Shown here in pieces: positions 19,059 to 26,462 of a stretch of 26,462 bases of DNA; positions within the stretch are counted from its first letter, which is position 1, and each line of letters opens with the position of its first letter. Below the pieces are notes generated by a model. The model was not told the DNA's origin and did not search any database. It worked only from the letters and a program-made list of their open reading frames with translations. The DNA lies in contig BMAT01002294.1 in assembly GCA_019649035.1 (NCBI GenBank), positions 307,817 to 334,278 on the forward strand, given 5' to 3'. The position numbers were made by a program, and so were the translations under genes. The stretch is from Elysia marginata. Lineage: Eukaryota > Mollusca > Gastropoda > Plakobranchidae.

Positions 19059-19091
19059 TCTACTCGTTTTTCCTGGACACTGGTGGTCAGT
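19059..19091 (+). other. possible 33-nt microexon
   Basis: The acceptor TGATTTTTATTTTCAG ends at 19058. The strong donor GTAAGT begins at 19092, giving an exon of exactly 33 bases, a multiple of three. It is open in phase 0 (STRFSWTLVVS) and in other phases. Both sites are among the best + strand matches in the window. Neighbouring exons cannot be identified, and the opposite strand also has a good donor (AAATCAG|GTATGT) near 19030, so caution is needed. Confidence 0.3.
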
Positions 19092-19160
19092 GTAAGTTTT
19101 ACCTCCATCACACAGACCTGTCTAGGTATTCACTACCCCCATCTTCCCGTGACCGAGCAT

Positions 19161-19170
19161 TAATCCCTGG
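19161..19170 (+). promoter_or_regulatory. TAATCCCTGG motif, copy 2
   Basis: This is an exact 10-base match to the motif at 14212-14221 and to the reverse complement at 19685-19694. It contains a TAATCC core suited to K50 homeodomain binding. It lies about 70 bases beyond the microexon donor. Confidence 0.3.
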
Positions 19171-19429
19171 CAGGCAGATGTTTCTGTAGCTAAGAATTCA
19201 ACAGCTGTTGGACCTTCAACAATATTGTATCCAGCTAATATGCTTTCGTTAAGATGAAACGTACAAATTCTACACTAATGTCCACAATAATTATACTTTA
19301 AAGGTAGCTAGTTTTTCACGATAGTTCAGGAATTACGTTACCTGAAGTTTTCTTTGATGAAAAACTGTTAATCACGTCACTCTCTGAATTTCTTTCTTCT
19401 CTGTTTTTCTGTTGTTTTTTTCAATCGGT

Positions 19430-19430
<1 letters not shown>

Positions 19431-19486
<56 letters not shown>

Positions 19487-19497
19487 TTCTCTCTCTG
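19431..19497 (+). repeat. CT microsatellite, about 26 pure units
   Basis: (CT)n is uninterrupted from 19431 to 19483 and continues as CCCTTTCTCTCTCTG to about 19497. It is the longest pure dinucleotide tract in the window. Flanking C/T-rich sequence extends from about 19380 to 19560. Confidence 0.97.
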
Positions 19498-19620
19498 CCC
19501 TCTTTCTGTCTGACTCTTTTTCCCTCTTCCTCCATTTCCGAAGTATATCAATCCATGTCTCTCGCTATTCCTGTCCTGTATTTACTCACAATCCCCCACC
19601 CGTTTGATTCCCGTAACTAA

Positions 19621-19800
19621 TAGATGTCCTGTGTAAATACTGGCATGGCCCGATGATGAGCAGGCGACCGCTTATTGGGGATTACCAGGGATTAGAGGCT
19701 AGAGGCTAATACCAGGCCTGTAGACAGAAGATACCACGCTAAGTCTGGACCTGGGGCCGCATCTGTGGAGAGGATGGATCGTTCGAGGAAACCCGTTCTG
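19621..19800. promoter_or_regulatory. GC-richer island with two GGATTA sites
   Basis: GGGGATTACCAGGGATTAG places GGATTA at 19679-19684 and 19689-19694. The latter sits within ACCAGGGATTAG (19684-19695), which is the exact reverse complement of the 12-mer at 14211-14222. A short repeat AGGCTAGAGGCT follows. The layout of two TAATCC cores within a few bases resembles the 14.2 kb island, where two also lie close together. An enhancer is one reading; a fragment of a dispersed repeat is another. Confidence 0.25.
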
Positions 19801-19801
19801 A

Positions 19802-20128
19802 AACCTTGCTCAAGTTTTGAAAACCAAGGGCGTTATGCCCATGTGTCATAACACTGCGGGTCTTCTAATTTGTGTTGGTTTTATAAATATGGCAGGAAAA
19901 TTTTGTACTCGTGCGTTCGAGCAAAAAACAAAATGTTTTATCATTTGTGATAGCGATCGGATTTTTTTTTTTACTTTCCACAACTTGTATTTACCTATTA
20001 TTTTTTTCCAATTGTACCATAATAGTTGGGTCTACAAAAATCGTCTATTTGTGGGACGCAAATCAAAAAAAAAATCATTGAACCATGATAAAAATAAAAC
20101 CATATTATCTGAATGGAGAATTCGTTGA
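19802..20128 (+). CDS. 108-codon open frame beside the GGATTA island, unknown
   Basis: The stop-to-stop frame contains an ATG at about 19835 (MPMCHNTAGLLICVG) and would give about 97 residues from there. It includes several cysteines, a T-run-encoded FFFTF segment and a basic tail (GRKSKKKSLNHDKNK). It lies directly after a GC-richer island that could serve as its promoter. Length alone is not decisive at this base composition and no family is recognised. Confidence 0.2.
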   Translation, partial: NLAQVLKTKGVMPMCHNTAGLLICVGFINMAGKFCTRAFEQKTKCFIICDSDRIFFFTFHNLYLPIIFFQLYHNSWVYKNRLFVGRKSKKKSLNHDKNKTILSEWRIR

Positions 20129-21539
20129 TTAACTTTCAAAGCTAGTATAAAAATCATTTACAAATTTACTTGCCATTGCAACGACTGGTTACACGCTCGT
20201 GTTGAAATCAAGATCTTTATGAGTCTTTCCATAATATTTTTAAGTATACCCTGAGTACTGTGACTTTCGCTTTTTTATTTAGATCAATTTTATATACTAG
20301 TAGTATAGACTTAAGACCTGGGAATTTCTTTTAATCAGTCAATGGTACTCAGGGCGATTTATGTTTGATTTTTTTGTTTACATTTTTATTTAATCGAATA
20401 CTTCTTTAGCACTGAATGATCATACCACTACAGTGGAAAGGATCAAAGTCTTTAGGCAAAAAACTTTTTATTAAATGACATGTACATTGTATTTCAAAAG
20501 TTTTGGTTTATTATTTTTGTAAAAAAGTGCCTGCGTATTGAGTGAAGATTGGGGTATATTTGAATTTAATGTTTTATTTCGAAAAGTTTTTTTTATTAAA
20601 GCGTTATATGCAAACACTATCTTGGTAACCTTACTGGTCAGGTTTCGTCTTAACTGTTGAATTCCTTGTTTGAAGTATGCCTCCAACGTCTTACCATCTT
20701 TCCTTGGTCTCCGATCATTTTTTAGTCCCCCTCATTCTCTGCTATCTTATTAACCCTGCGTTTTGATAGATCTAATGTAATTGCGGTAGGTCCTGAAAGT
20801 CCTGTGAGAAATGGTGTTTTTGCCAAAGTTAATAACTAGTCTCTTTTCAAGTTAACATTTCTGTGTTTGTGGTTGTCGGAGTTAATGCTATGACTCCGTC
20901 CTAAATGGCTACGTTTAAGCATTATCATCTTAAACCTCTAATCATCAAGGGTAAAATACTAAATAAGGTTGATTTCAGACCTAAATTTTGATGCTTTTTT
21001 ATGCAGATTTAATGAATTTTTTGTATTAGTGTCCAGCCCAGTCACGTAGTTATTAATACTTTTTATTGTTACTGAATGCAAATTAGAAGCAAATAAAATG
21101 ACACGTTTGTTATCCTCAGTCCTAGAAATGTGTTTTATAACCACAGAACATTATATTAATACGCATTGAAAGCATGATGTAAATATAGAATGAATTCGCT
21201 TAAAAAGAGAAAAGGAAACATAAAAAAGAGATTTTTAAATCATCACAGATGAGATCATTGTAGCAGAATAATTCCTAACCAATTTCACCACACATAAGTC
21301 TCATGATCAAAACGACAGTTCTCTTTCAGTTTGAAACACACGTTGATTTTAAACTCCCTTTGATCAGTTGCATTGAAAAGAGACCTCCTGGTCTTACTGT
21401 TTGTTCTTGGCAAGAAAATTACGCGAAATTGCACTTGATCTGTCTTTAATGATAGCTGTGCGTGTGTTTCGTCAGCTTACGGTGTGAATTTGTCACTGTT
21501 TGAAAAAGATTTGTGTGGATTTCTCATGGAAGATGTACT
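20129..21539. other. AT-rich stretch of about 1.4 kb without a gene
   Basis: Minus-strand frames at 20471-20686 and 20959-21144 lack motifs and splice support. No repeat is noted. Confidence 0.5.
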
Positions 21540-21745
21540 TTGATTCTTTTTCATCATTACGTCTTCCTGTGTCTTCGTATGTCTCTGTATGTTTGTCTGT
21601 CAGTCTGTCTCTGTCTGTCTCTCTCTCTCTATTTTTTCTCTCTTCCTCTTTCTCATCTTTACTTCTGCCGGTTTTCTTCTTTCGTTCTGTCTCGGTAAGA
21701 TTGTCGCCCACTCCCCCGCCACTTTGTTCTCTTTTCAAAACCTAA
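21540..21745 (+). repeat. pyrimidine-rich block with TCTG and CT repeats
   Basis: TCTG-like units and (CT)n lie at 21603-21630, within C/T-rich sequence. Frames exist here in three + phases and on -, all of strongly biased composition (S, L, F, C or the E/R/K mirror), so none is called. Confidence 0.8.
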
Positions 21746-22429
21746 AACTGTGGCGTATTACTATTTCTATCTTAAAACTTTTTGATTGACATTGAAGTTT
21801 CGTTTCTATACCACTTAGTACGCTCACGTTATATTCTGTAACATTTTGCGTTTGAAGGACGCTTTTGTAGTTAAAACCTCTTGTCAATCATGCGGCAATG
21901 ATAAAATACTAAGCGTTTTAGCAAAAACTATCTTTTGTAGATTTTAGTACAATACAAGCAAAAACAAACAGAACGAACATAAAATTTGCGGTTGTGGATG
22001 AAGAAACAAGGCTCTACCGATTCCACTCCACCAAATAACAACATAGTCATAGACACGTTGCCACTTGCCCTGTTTTCCTCATAACCTCAGTTTTACTCTC
22101 GTGGTATTTCTGGCCCTGCCTTTTTATAAATGTAAGACCGTTATCACCTAACCAATCCATCGTACTGGGGAGGAAAACTGAAATGAATGGAACTTAAAAG
22201 CTTATAAAAAACGTGTAAAGAGTATTACGAATAAAAGCACCAAGGCTAAAGATGATAAAAACAAAAATGTTTAGGAAAGAAACAATCTTAAAATATCTGC
22301 TGGACTGCAAGACGTATCGGATCCAGTAATAATGCTTTTATCTACAGCAAACAAAGTCTGGGTTTTATTTGTCGGTCCTGTCATGACTTGATGGATTACT
22401 TTGAGCGGGTATTCAAAACAGAAAAGGGA
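21746..22429. other. AT-rich stretch without a gene
   Basis: No frame, repeat or RNA gene is supported. Confidence 0.5.
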
Positions 22430-22484
22430 ATTAGGGATAGGGGATGTCTAAATAACAGAAATTAAAGTCAAGCGTTAGAATGGC

Positions 22485-22704
22485 GAAAGAGTGAGAAGAG
22501 GAAGACAGCACTGACAGTTGCAAAAGAGAAAAAATGGGGAGGAGACAAGGGGCAAAGAAAGAGATAATTGAAGTCCTATACTTAGTATAGGGAAAAGAAA
22601 GGGAACAGCCAATTAGCGATGCAGACAGTTTGACGATCAGGAGAGTGAGAAAGGGAAACAGGAAGAGAGACAGAGACAGAGAGGGATAGAGATAGAGAGA
22701 GAGG

Positions 22705-22738
<34 letters not shown>

Positions 22739-22740
22739 AT
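22485..22740 (-). repeat. purine-rich block with GA microsatellite
   Basis: GA-dominated + strand, with an interrupted (GA)n from 22662 to 22738 (GATA, GGGA and AAGA interruptions). It is the reverse polarity of most blocks here. Two - strand frames, 22431-22805 and 22582-22812, are runs of L, S and F produced by the repeat. Confidence 0.9.
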
Positions 22741-23174
22741 AATACCAACAGACTGGATGGGTCTAGCTGAACAGTAACAATGATCATCACAATTATGTTT
22801 AGCATTCAACAAAAGAGAATTTATAAGGCAAAGAAAATAATCTTATTAATTAAAAAAAATAACTGAAAGCAGTTTTTTCCCCAAAGAAAGCTGGCAGTCG
22901 GATTATAGATGTCCTCTTGTAAAGCTATTTTACCTAATTCTGATACAATCATCTGTTTGGACAACCTTGGGAACAACAGGATTGTGTTATGACATAAGAT
23001 ATTCTTGTGTTTTAAATACTGTGCCACAAGCTAGCATAAACATACATTGCATTTATAGTTATTAAAAAAAATTGTGTGCATAATTTTTCTTTCCCGTAGC
23101 TCAATGTCCTCTCAGTGGAATAAAATGTGGGTTATCTAGAATAAATCATATTTGTTCTTTTTTTTACTTTTCAG
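22741..23174. other. AT-rich stretch leading into a strong acceptor
   Basis: No gene is seen. The end of the stretch, TTTTTTTTTACTTTTCAG at 23157-23174, is one of the best acceptor-like sites in the window. Confidence 0.45.
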
Positions 23175-23229
23175 TTTCAGCAAGGCCAGAGTCCAGCCAA
23201 AGAAAGAGTTATCCAATGCGAATGTTCAG
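23175..23229 (+). CDS. possible exon after a strong acceptor
   Basis: After the acceptor the phase-0 frame reads FQQGQSPAKERVIQCECSG and stays open to TGA 23253-23255. The first splice-like exit is CAG|GTCTTA at 23230, with another, TTAC|GTAAAT, at about 23248. The local sequence is GC-richer than its flanks. A nearby second AG (TTTCAG|CAAGG at 23180) allows a six-base alternative start. No family is recognised and the donor is only fair. Confidence 0.28.
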
Positions 23230-23255
23230 GTCTTAGCAGTCCTTTACGTAAATGA

Positions 23256-24730
23256 TAAAAAGCTAAGCCTACTGCTTTAAATACTTGCAGTTCATATAGC
23301 GTGTCTTTGAACCTGTACGGTTGCTTGGCTAATTACAGTATTATTCTTTGTTTGCTGTTCTACCCGAGGAATAAACATTTTTTTAACATTGACTATCAGA
23401 CATTGTTTACTACGCGAAATATGATGATCTACTCAAATATATATATGCTTAAATAATGAATACCACAATTATTAAAATAATAATGGCTGTTTTCATTTAG
23501 TCTATAAAGATGGAGCAGATAAAAGTTATAATCACCAATTTCAGGGCCAATTCCACTATCAGACTGAGCACGTTAACAGCATAGCTTGACATCTGATGCA
23601 GTGTAGTCGTTGTACTTAATTCTGAGGGTAAAATCTATTGATTCAAACTCAAATTTTCCTACCAAGCTTTGCTACTTGACTTGGTGTGTGAAATATATTA
23701 AGACAAAAATTACTATAGCCATTTACGAGGCAAGGAATGCCTTTGAAGTAACAGAACATTTCAAAAGTCACTCAAATTTTCGTTGAAAGCTTAACAGTGC
23801 GGAAAACAAAATTTTCATTAACATAATACCTTTCTTTTTATTAAAAATGGTAACAAAAGTTTCGTTCGTTTTCTTTAATAATATTGTCACCGATAAATGT
23901 AAAACAAGTATAAAAAGTAGACCTAGCTCAAGTTTTAAGGTGGACTCGGTAGAGCGTTGCTTATACTTTGTTAATAGCTTCCAATTCTTTGAAGTGAGCA
24001 AGTAGCAAATTGCGAGAGATAAATAATTGTCAATTTTTTTTCTTGTCAGCCAATATTTTACTTTTTGAATTAAACTTAACCTGGACACATGTGGCTCATG
24101 GACAGATGTTTACATTTGAGAGAACTAGTAATGGTACTTAGGTGTCTCTCCTCGGAGATTTGAACAGAAGCCTCATTCACGGCAAGCCGGAGACGGGGTT
24201 TACCGACCAGGCTGAGTCAAACTAATAATAACAGCTTCAGCCAGGACACTAATGAGTTATGGTGTTCAGTGAGCCATCTAAACCAAGTCAATGTTTATTT
24301 TTAGTTATTACAGGAAACCCGGTGAATATACAATGTAGTTGGAAATCTGGTTGGCACCGCTATTCGAAATTGTAGCGTCTAAGGCACTATGTGAGTCGAA
24401 AAAGTAAAAACAAAGAAAAAAATATCGCAGTATGCTTAGAAGAGGGGCTTAGATGTTGCTACTTTTGTAATGGCGCATTTACATACAATTTTCGGTATCC
24501 TTTCAAAACAAAGAGAATTTGGTATCATCGCACTTATGGGTAGGAATAATTATAATTTCAATGTTTTTGTCTTGTATTTTGGAAAGAGAGAGCAAAAGAA
24601 GGGAGTGTGTTGGGATTGAGAAAGCAATTTATAGCAAAGTTTTATTTTTATTTGCCCTTTGTATGAAAGAATAAGAATTTGTGTAATTTATTGTGTATGT
24701 TGATCCTAGTAAATGGACCGTTTTAGTTAC
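23256..24730. other. AT-rich stretch with one long weak frame and a small GC-richer patch
   Basis: A minus frame at 24088-23768, preceded by a few more open codons, is lysine- and leucine-rich with one membrane-like segment (LGLLFILVLHLSVTILL). It has no ATG at its start. The patch at about 24130-24260 contains a 28-codon + frame (SPRRFEQKPHSRQAGDG). TGGACTCGGTAGAGCG near 23942 resembles a tRNA A box, but no B box follows. A short purine tract lies at 24578-24620. Confidence 0.4.
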
Positions 24731-24979
24731 CTGCGAGAGACGACAATAAAAAGGTCTAAGGTTCTGTGAAAAATTTACAAACAGCTCTTGTCGTGTCAGC
24801 GCTATCTTTAAGGGCTTGACGGTGTCTGGGAAAAACATGGCATGCCACTCTAAATGTATAAGGGTAAACTGATAGCTGATACCGGCGATGTAACCCCAAG
24901 TCCAATTCTTGTGATTCGTTGTAGCCTGCACAAATTTTAAGACTGTATTAGGCATCAGGCTCGCCGCCAATGCTGGCAA
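24731..24979 (-). CDS. possible internal exon with phase-0 donor
   Basis: On the - strand an 83-codon frame opens after a TGA and runs to CGCAG|GTAACT, a strong donor at 24730-24729, leaving phase 0. The content is varied and aromatic (WTWGYIAGISYQFTLIHLEW, then RQELFVNFSQ), with no low-complexity part. Acceptor-like sites ending TGCCAG (about 24971) and TTGTGCAG (about 24928) could begin the exon. Without splicing the frame goes on to 24629. No family is recognised. Confidence 0.3.
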
Positions 24980-25345
24980 TCACGGAATATATCTGTCTGT
25001 TTTTGGAGGGGTTTTTTAAAATCTCCGAATTAATATTAAACTTTGAGGAGGCATTAAGCAAAGAAAACACTTCAGATCTGATTAAATTTGAATTTGTTCG
25101 CTTTTGTCGATAGAGTGTGAACTACAAGATAAAAATGTTAACATCAAAGACAAACATAGTTATCAGTGCCAAGATTAGTTTTCTATTCGTGCCTGCCAAA
25201 TCTCAAGACATTTATACACATGGAATCATTTCCATGTCAAGTGCCACGAATGGACAATACCTTAGAAGGTCTTGATTGCTTTGCTGTACCATTTGATTTA
25301 AAAACCTTCGATTCATGCTAAAAAGTTTCTTGACGAAAAGTCAGT
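24980..25345. other. AT-rich spacer
   Basis: No gene or repeat is supported. Confidence 0.45.
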
Positions 25346-25558
25346 ATGTCATTACCAGCCTCAATGTTTAAAAATAATTGGAATCACTTTTTCTCCAAAC
25401 ACCGCAATATCAAACTTCGACGGAATACCACAACACCTAAAAAAATTTTTAAATGTAGATGTCCGGAACATGACAAGCCACGAAGAGCATCAGTAGCAAT
25501 TGCAACAACAAAACCAATGAAAATGAAACAAAAAAATGAACACCAAACTTTTCGTTGA
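25346..25558 (+). CDS. 70-residue basic ATG frame, unknown
   Basis: A true ATG with A at position -3 starts a 70-residue product beginning MSLPASMFKNNWNHFF. It is very basic (HRNIKLRRN, DKPRRASVA, KPMKMKQKNEH), with one CRCPEH motif, as in small nucleic-acid-binding proteins. Basic character also follows from the A-rich + strand here. A possible downstream exon with a basic end lies about 160 bases further on. Confidence 0.22.
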   Translation: MSLPASMFKNNWNHFFSKHRNIKLRRNTTTPKKIFKCRCPEHDKPRRASVAIATTKPMKMKQKNEHQTFR

Positions 25559-25715
25559 ACACATTGCACCGAAATACATATGTCTCAGAGCGTTTGGATG
25601 CTTGTGATATCAAGTGTTAATCTTTTCCCACTGTAAAACAAACTAATAGTTCCCTGTCCACCTTAGAAGACTTGCTATTATTTTGCCAGCCGCACAATCT
25701 TTACTCATTTTACAG
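25559..25715 (+). other. spacer ending in a good acceptor
   Basis: The spacer ends in TCTTTACTCATTTTACAG at 25698-25715, a good pyrimidine-rich acceptor. Confidence 0.35.
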
Positions 25716-25791
25716 GCAGCTTGACTACAAGAAACGTAAAACAATTACTTTTCGAAGCCGAGCGGCCGCGCTTCGTAAAATGAAGTTGTGA
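25716..25791 (+). CDS. possible last exon with basic C-terminus
   Basis: After the acceptor, one base and then 24 codons run to TGA 25789-25791. They read QLDYKKRKTITFRS, then RAAALRKMKL. Codons in the middle are GC-rich (CGA AGC CGA GCG GCC GCG), in contrast with the AT-rich flanks. A second phase is also open for 22 codons. If real it would be a terminal exon entered in phase 1 or 2. No AATAAA follows closely. No family is recognised. Confidence 0.3.
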
Positions 25792-26204
25792 GAGAATAAC
25801 AGACGTTACAGAAATTTTTTGCTGTACTGTCTGTAATCTTGACAAAAATGTTTTGAAACGCTGCGGAATGTCTGTCCACGATGATAGAGAATGCCATCCC
25901 TTGAAAAGATTCTACTCACAGTTATATCTGTAAAAGGAAAATTGCTTTCTGTTGTTGTCCTAGACTTTTGAAAATAGAATCTACCTTCGCGTGAAATGTT
26001 TCCTTCGGTTTAGGTATATCGTGTAAAATGAATGGCCGCAGCTGCCCCATTTGTTGTCCTAGACGCCCCTCAATTTGATGGACGGGGATAGTTTGGTGTG
26101 AACAGTTCAATTTTTACTAGTTTAAGAGCTTAAATATGTCAAAATTTCCTATCTACATTTTTGTTGTCCTGGATACCCCATATTCATAAATATGTTTGAT
26201 TTGT
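25792..26204. repeat. AT-rich stretch with three TTGTTGTCC motifs
   Basis: TTGTTGTCC occurs at 25952-25960, 26051-26059 and 26161-26169. The first two extend to TTGTTGTCCTAGAC and the third reads TTGTTGTCCTGGAT. Spacings are 99 and 110 bases and the intervening sequence is not clearly alike, so it may be a very decayed tandem array of about 100-bp units. A - frame at 25922-26110 reads through the first two and shows LGQQ twice for that reason. Confidence 0.35.
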
Positions 26205-26437
26205 AATTCGCTCTCTATTTCTTTCTGTATCTCTCCCTCTTTATCTCTCTCCCCGTTCCCTTTACTCAATGTTCTCCTGATTTTTTTAACTCCATCATTG
26301 CGCAGCCGGCTTGCCTTTTTGAAAGTTGATTGAAAAATACAGTGATGTTAACAGAAAATTATAAAATTTAGTTTTCTAAACAAGTAAAACCTTAATACTA
26401 CCGATGCAACTTATACATGTACATGGTGTTGCCGCTT
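26205..26437 (+). other. short pyrimidine-rich tract and AT-rich end
   Basis: C/T-rich words (TCTCTCCCTCTTTATCTCTCTCC) occur at about 26210-26270, followed by AT-rich sequence. No gene is seen. Confidence 0.5.
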
Positions 26438-26462
26438 CTACTACTACAACAACTACTACTAC
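26438..26462. repeat. CTA/ACT trinucleotide repeat cut by the window end
   Basis: CTACTACTACAACAACTACTACTAC runs to the last base, with one CAACAA interruption, so the repeat continues beyond the window. Confidence 0.85.

Noticed and set aside
21493-21789. Four open frames on both strands
   Set aside because: All derive from the TCTG/CT repeat. The E/R/K-rich minus frame is the mirror of the S/L/F-rich plus frames.
22431-22812. Minus-strand frames of 124 and 76 codons
   Set aside because: They are translations of the GA microsatellite and its purine-rich flanks (runs of L and S).
23930-23995. tRNA-like A box (TGGACTCGGTAGAGCG)
   Set aside because: No B box of the GGTTCGAAT type follows at the right distance and no cloverleaf can be drawn, so neither a tRNA nor a tRNA-derived SINE is supported.
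1-26462. Bacterial features (operons, ribosome binding sites, CRISPR arrays, integrons)
   Set aside because: No long genes, no regularly spaced repeats with unique spacers and no operon layout. The sequence style is eukaryotic throughout.

Overview
This window looks like nuclear DNA from an animal, most likely a marine invertebrate. That is inferred from style only: an AT-rich background, long CT/GA microsatellites, AATAAA-type signals, introns' splice-like sites and no operon-like gene packing. No protein family, rRNA, tRNA or named transposon could be recognised, so the organism cannot be named. The sequence contains one assembly gap of 19 N.

Most of the window reads as intergenic or intronic DNA. 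AT-rich stretches alternate with strongly strand-asymmetric polypyrimidine blocks (about 0.6-1.1, 2.5-2.75, 9.25-9.6, 10.9-11.1, 13.6-14.1, 18.2-18.9, 19.4-19.6, 21.5-21.7 and 26.2-26.3 kb). There are fewer purine-rich blocks (3.4-3.7, 22.5-22.74 and 24.58-24.62 kb). Pure dinucleotide tracts sit at 2711-2729, 18182-18223, 19431-19483 and 22662-22738.

The clearest discrete element is a near-perfect 227-bp palindrome at 7706-7932, with 108-bp arms, 2 mismatches and an 11-nt loop. It resembles a fold-back MITE. A 46-bp-period minisatellite directly follows the gap at 16192-16210, and the gap itself is preceded by a run of ten G.

Several GC-richer islands (2.9-3.4, 6.3-6.5, 8.15-8.56, 9.6-9.86, 10.34-10.6, 14.1-14.34, 16.5-16.9, 18.3-18.55, 19.1-19.2, 19.6-19.8 and 24.1-24.25 kb) carry open frames or splice-like signals that may be exons. 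The better ones are a 146-codon frame at 2907-3347 (+), a GC3-biased frame at 6257-6535 (+), a charged 39-residue frame with a downstream poly(A) signal at 10136-10255 (-), a frame split by a one-base G-run shift at 16483-16888 (+), a 33-nt microexon at 19059-19091 (+), and splice-flanked frames at 23175-23229 (+), 24731-24979 (-) and 25716-25791 (+).

A rough estimate at this base composition (about 7% stops per codon) gives around five stop-to-stop frames of 90 codons or more by chance in 26 kb. All coding calls are therefore low confidence and need transcript or homology support. The candidates lie on both strands and cannot be joined into one gene model from sequence alone.
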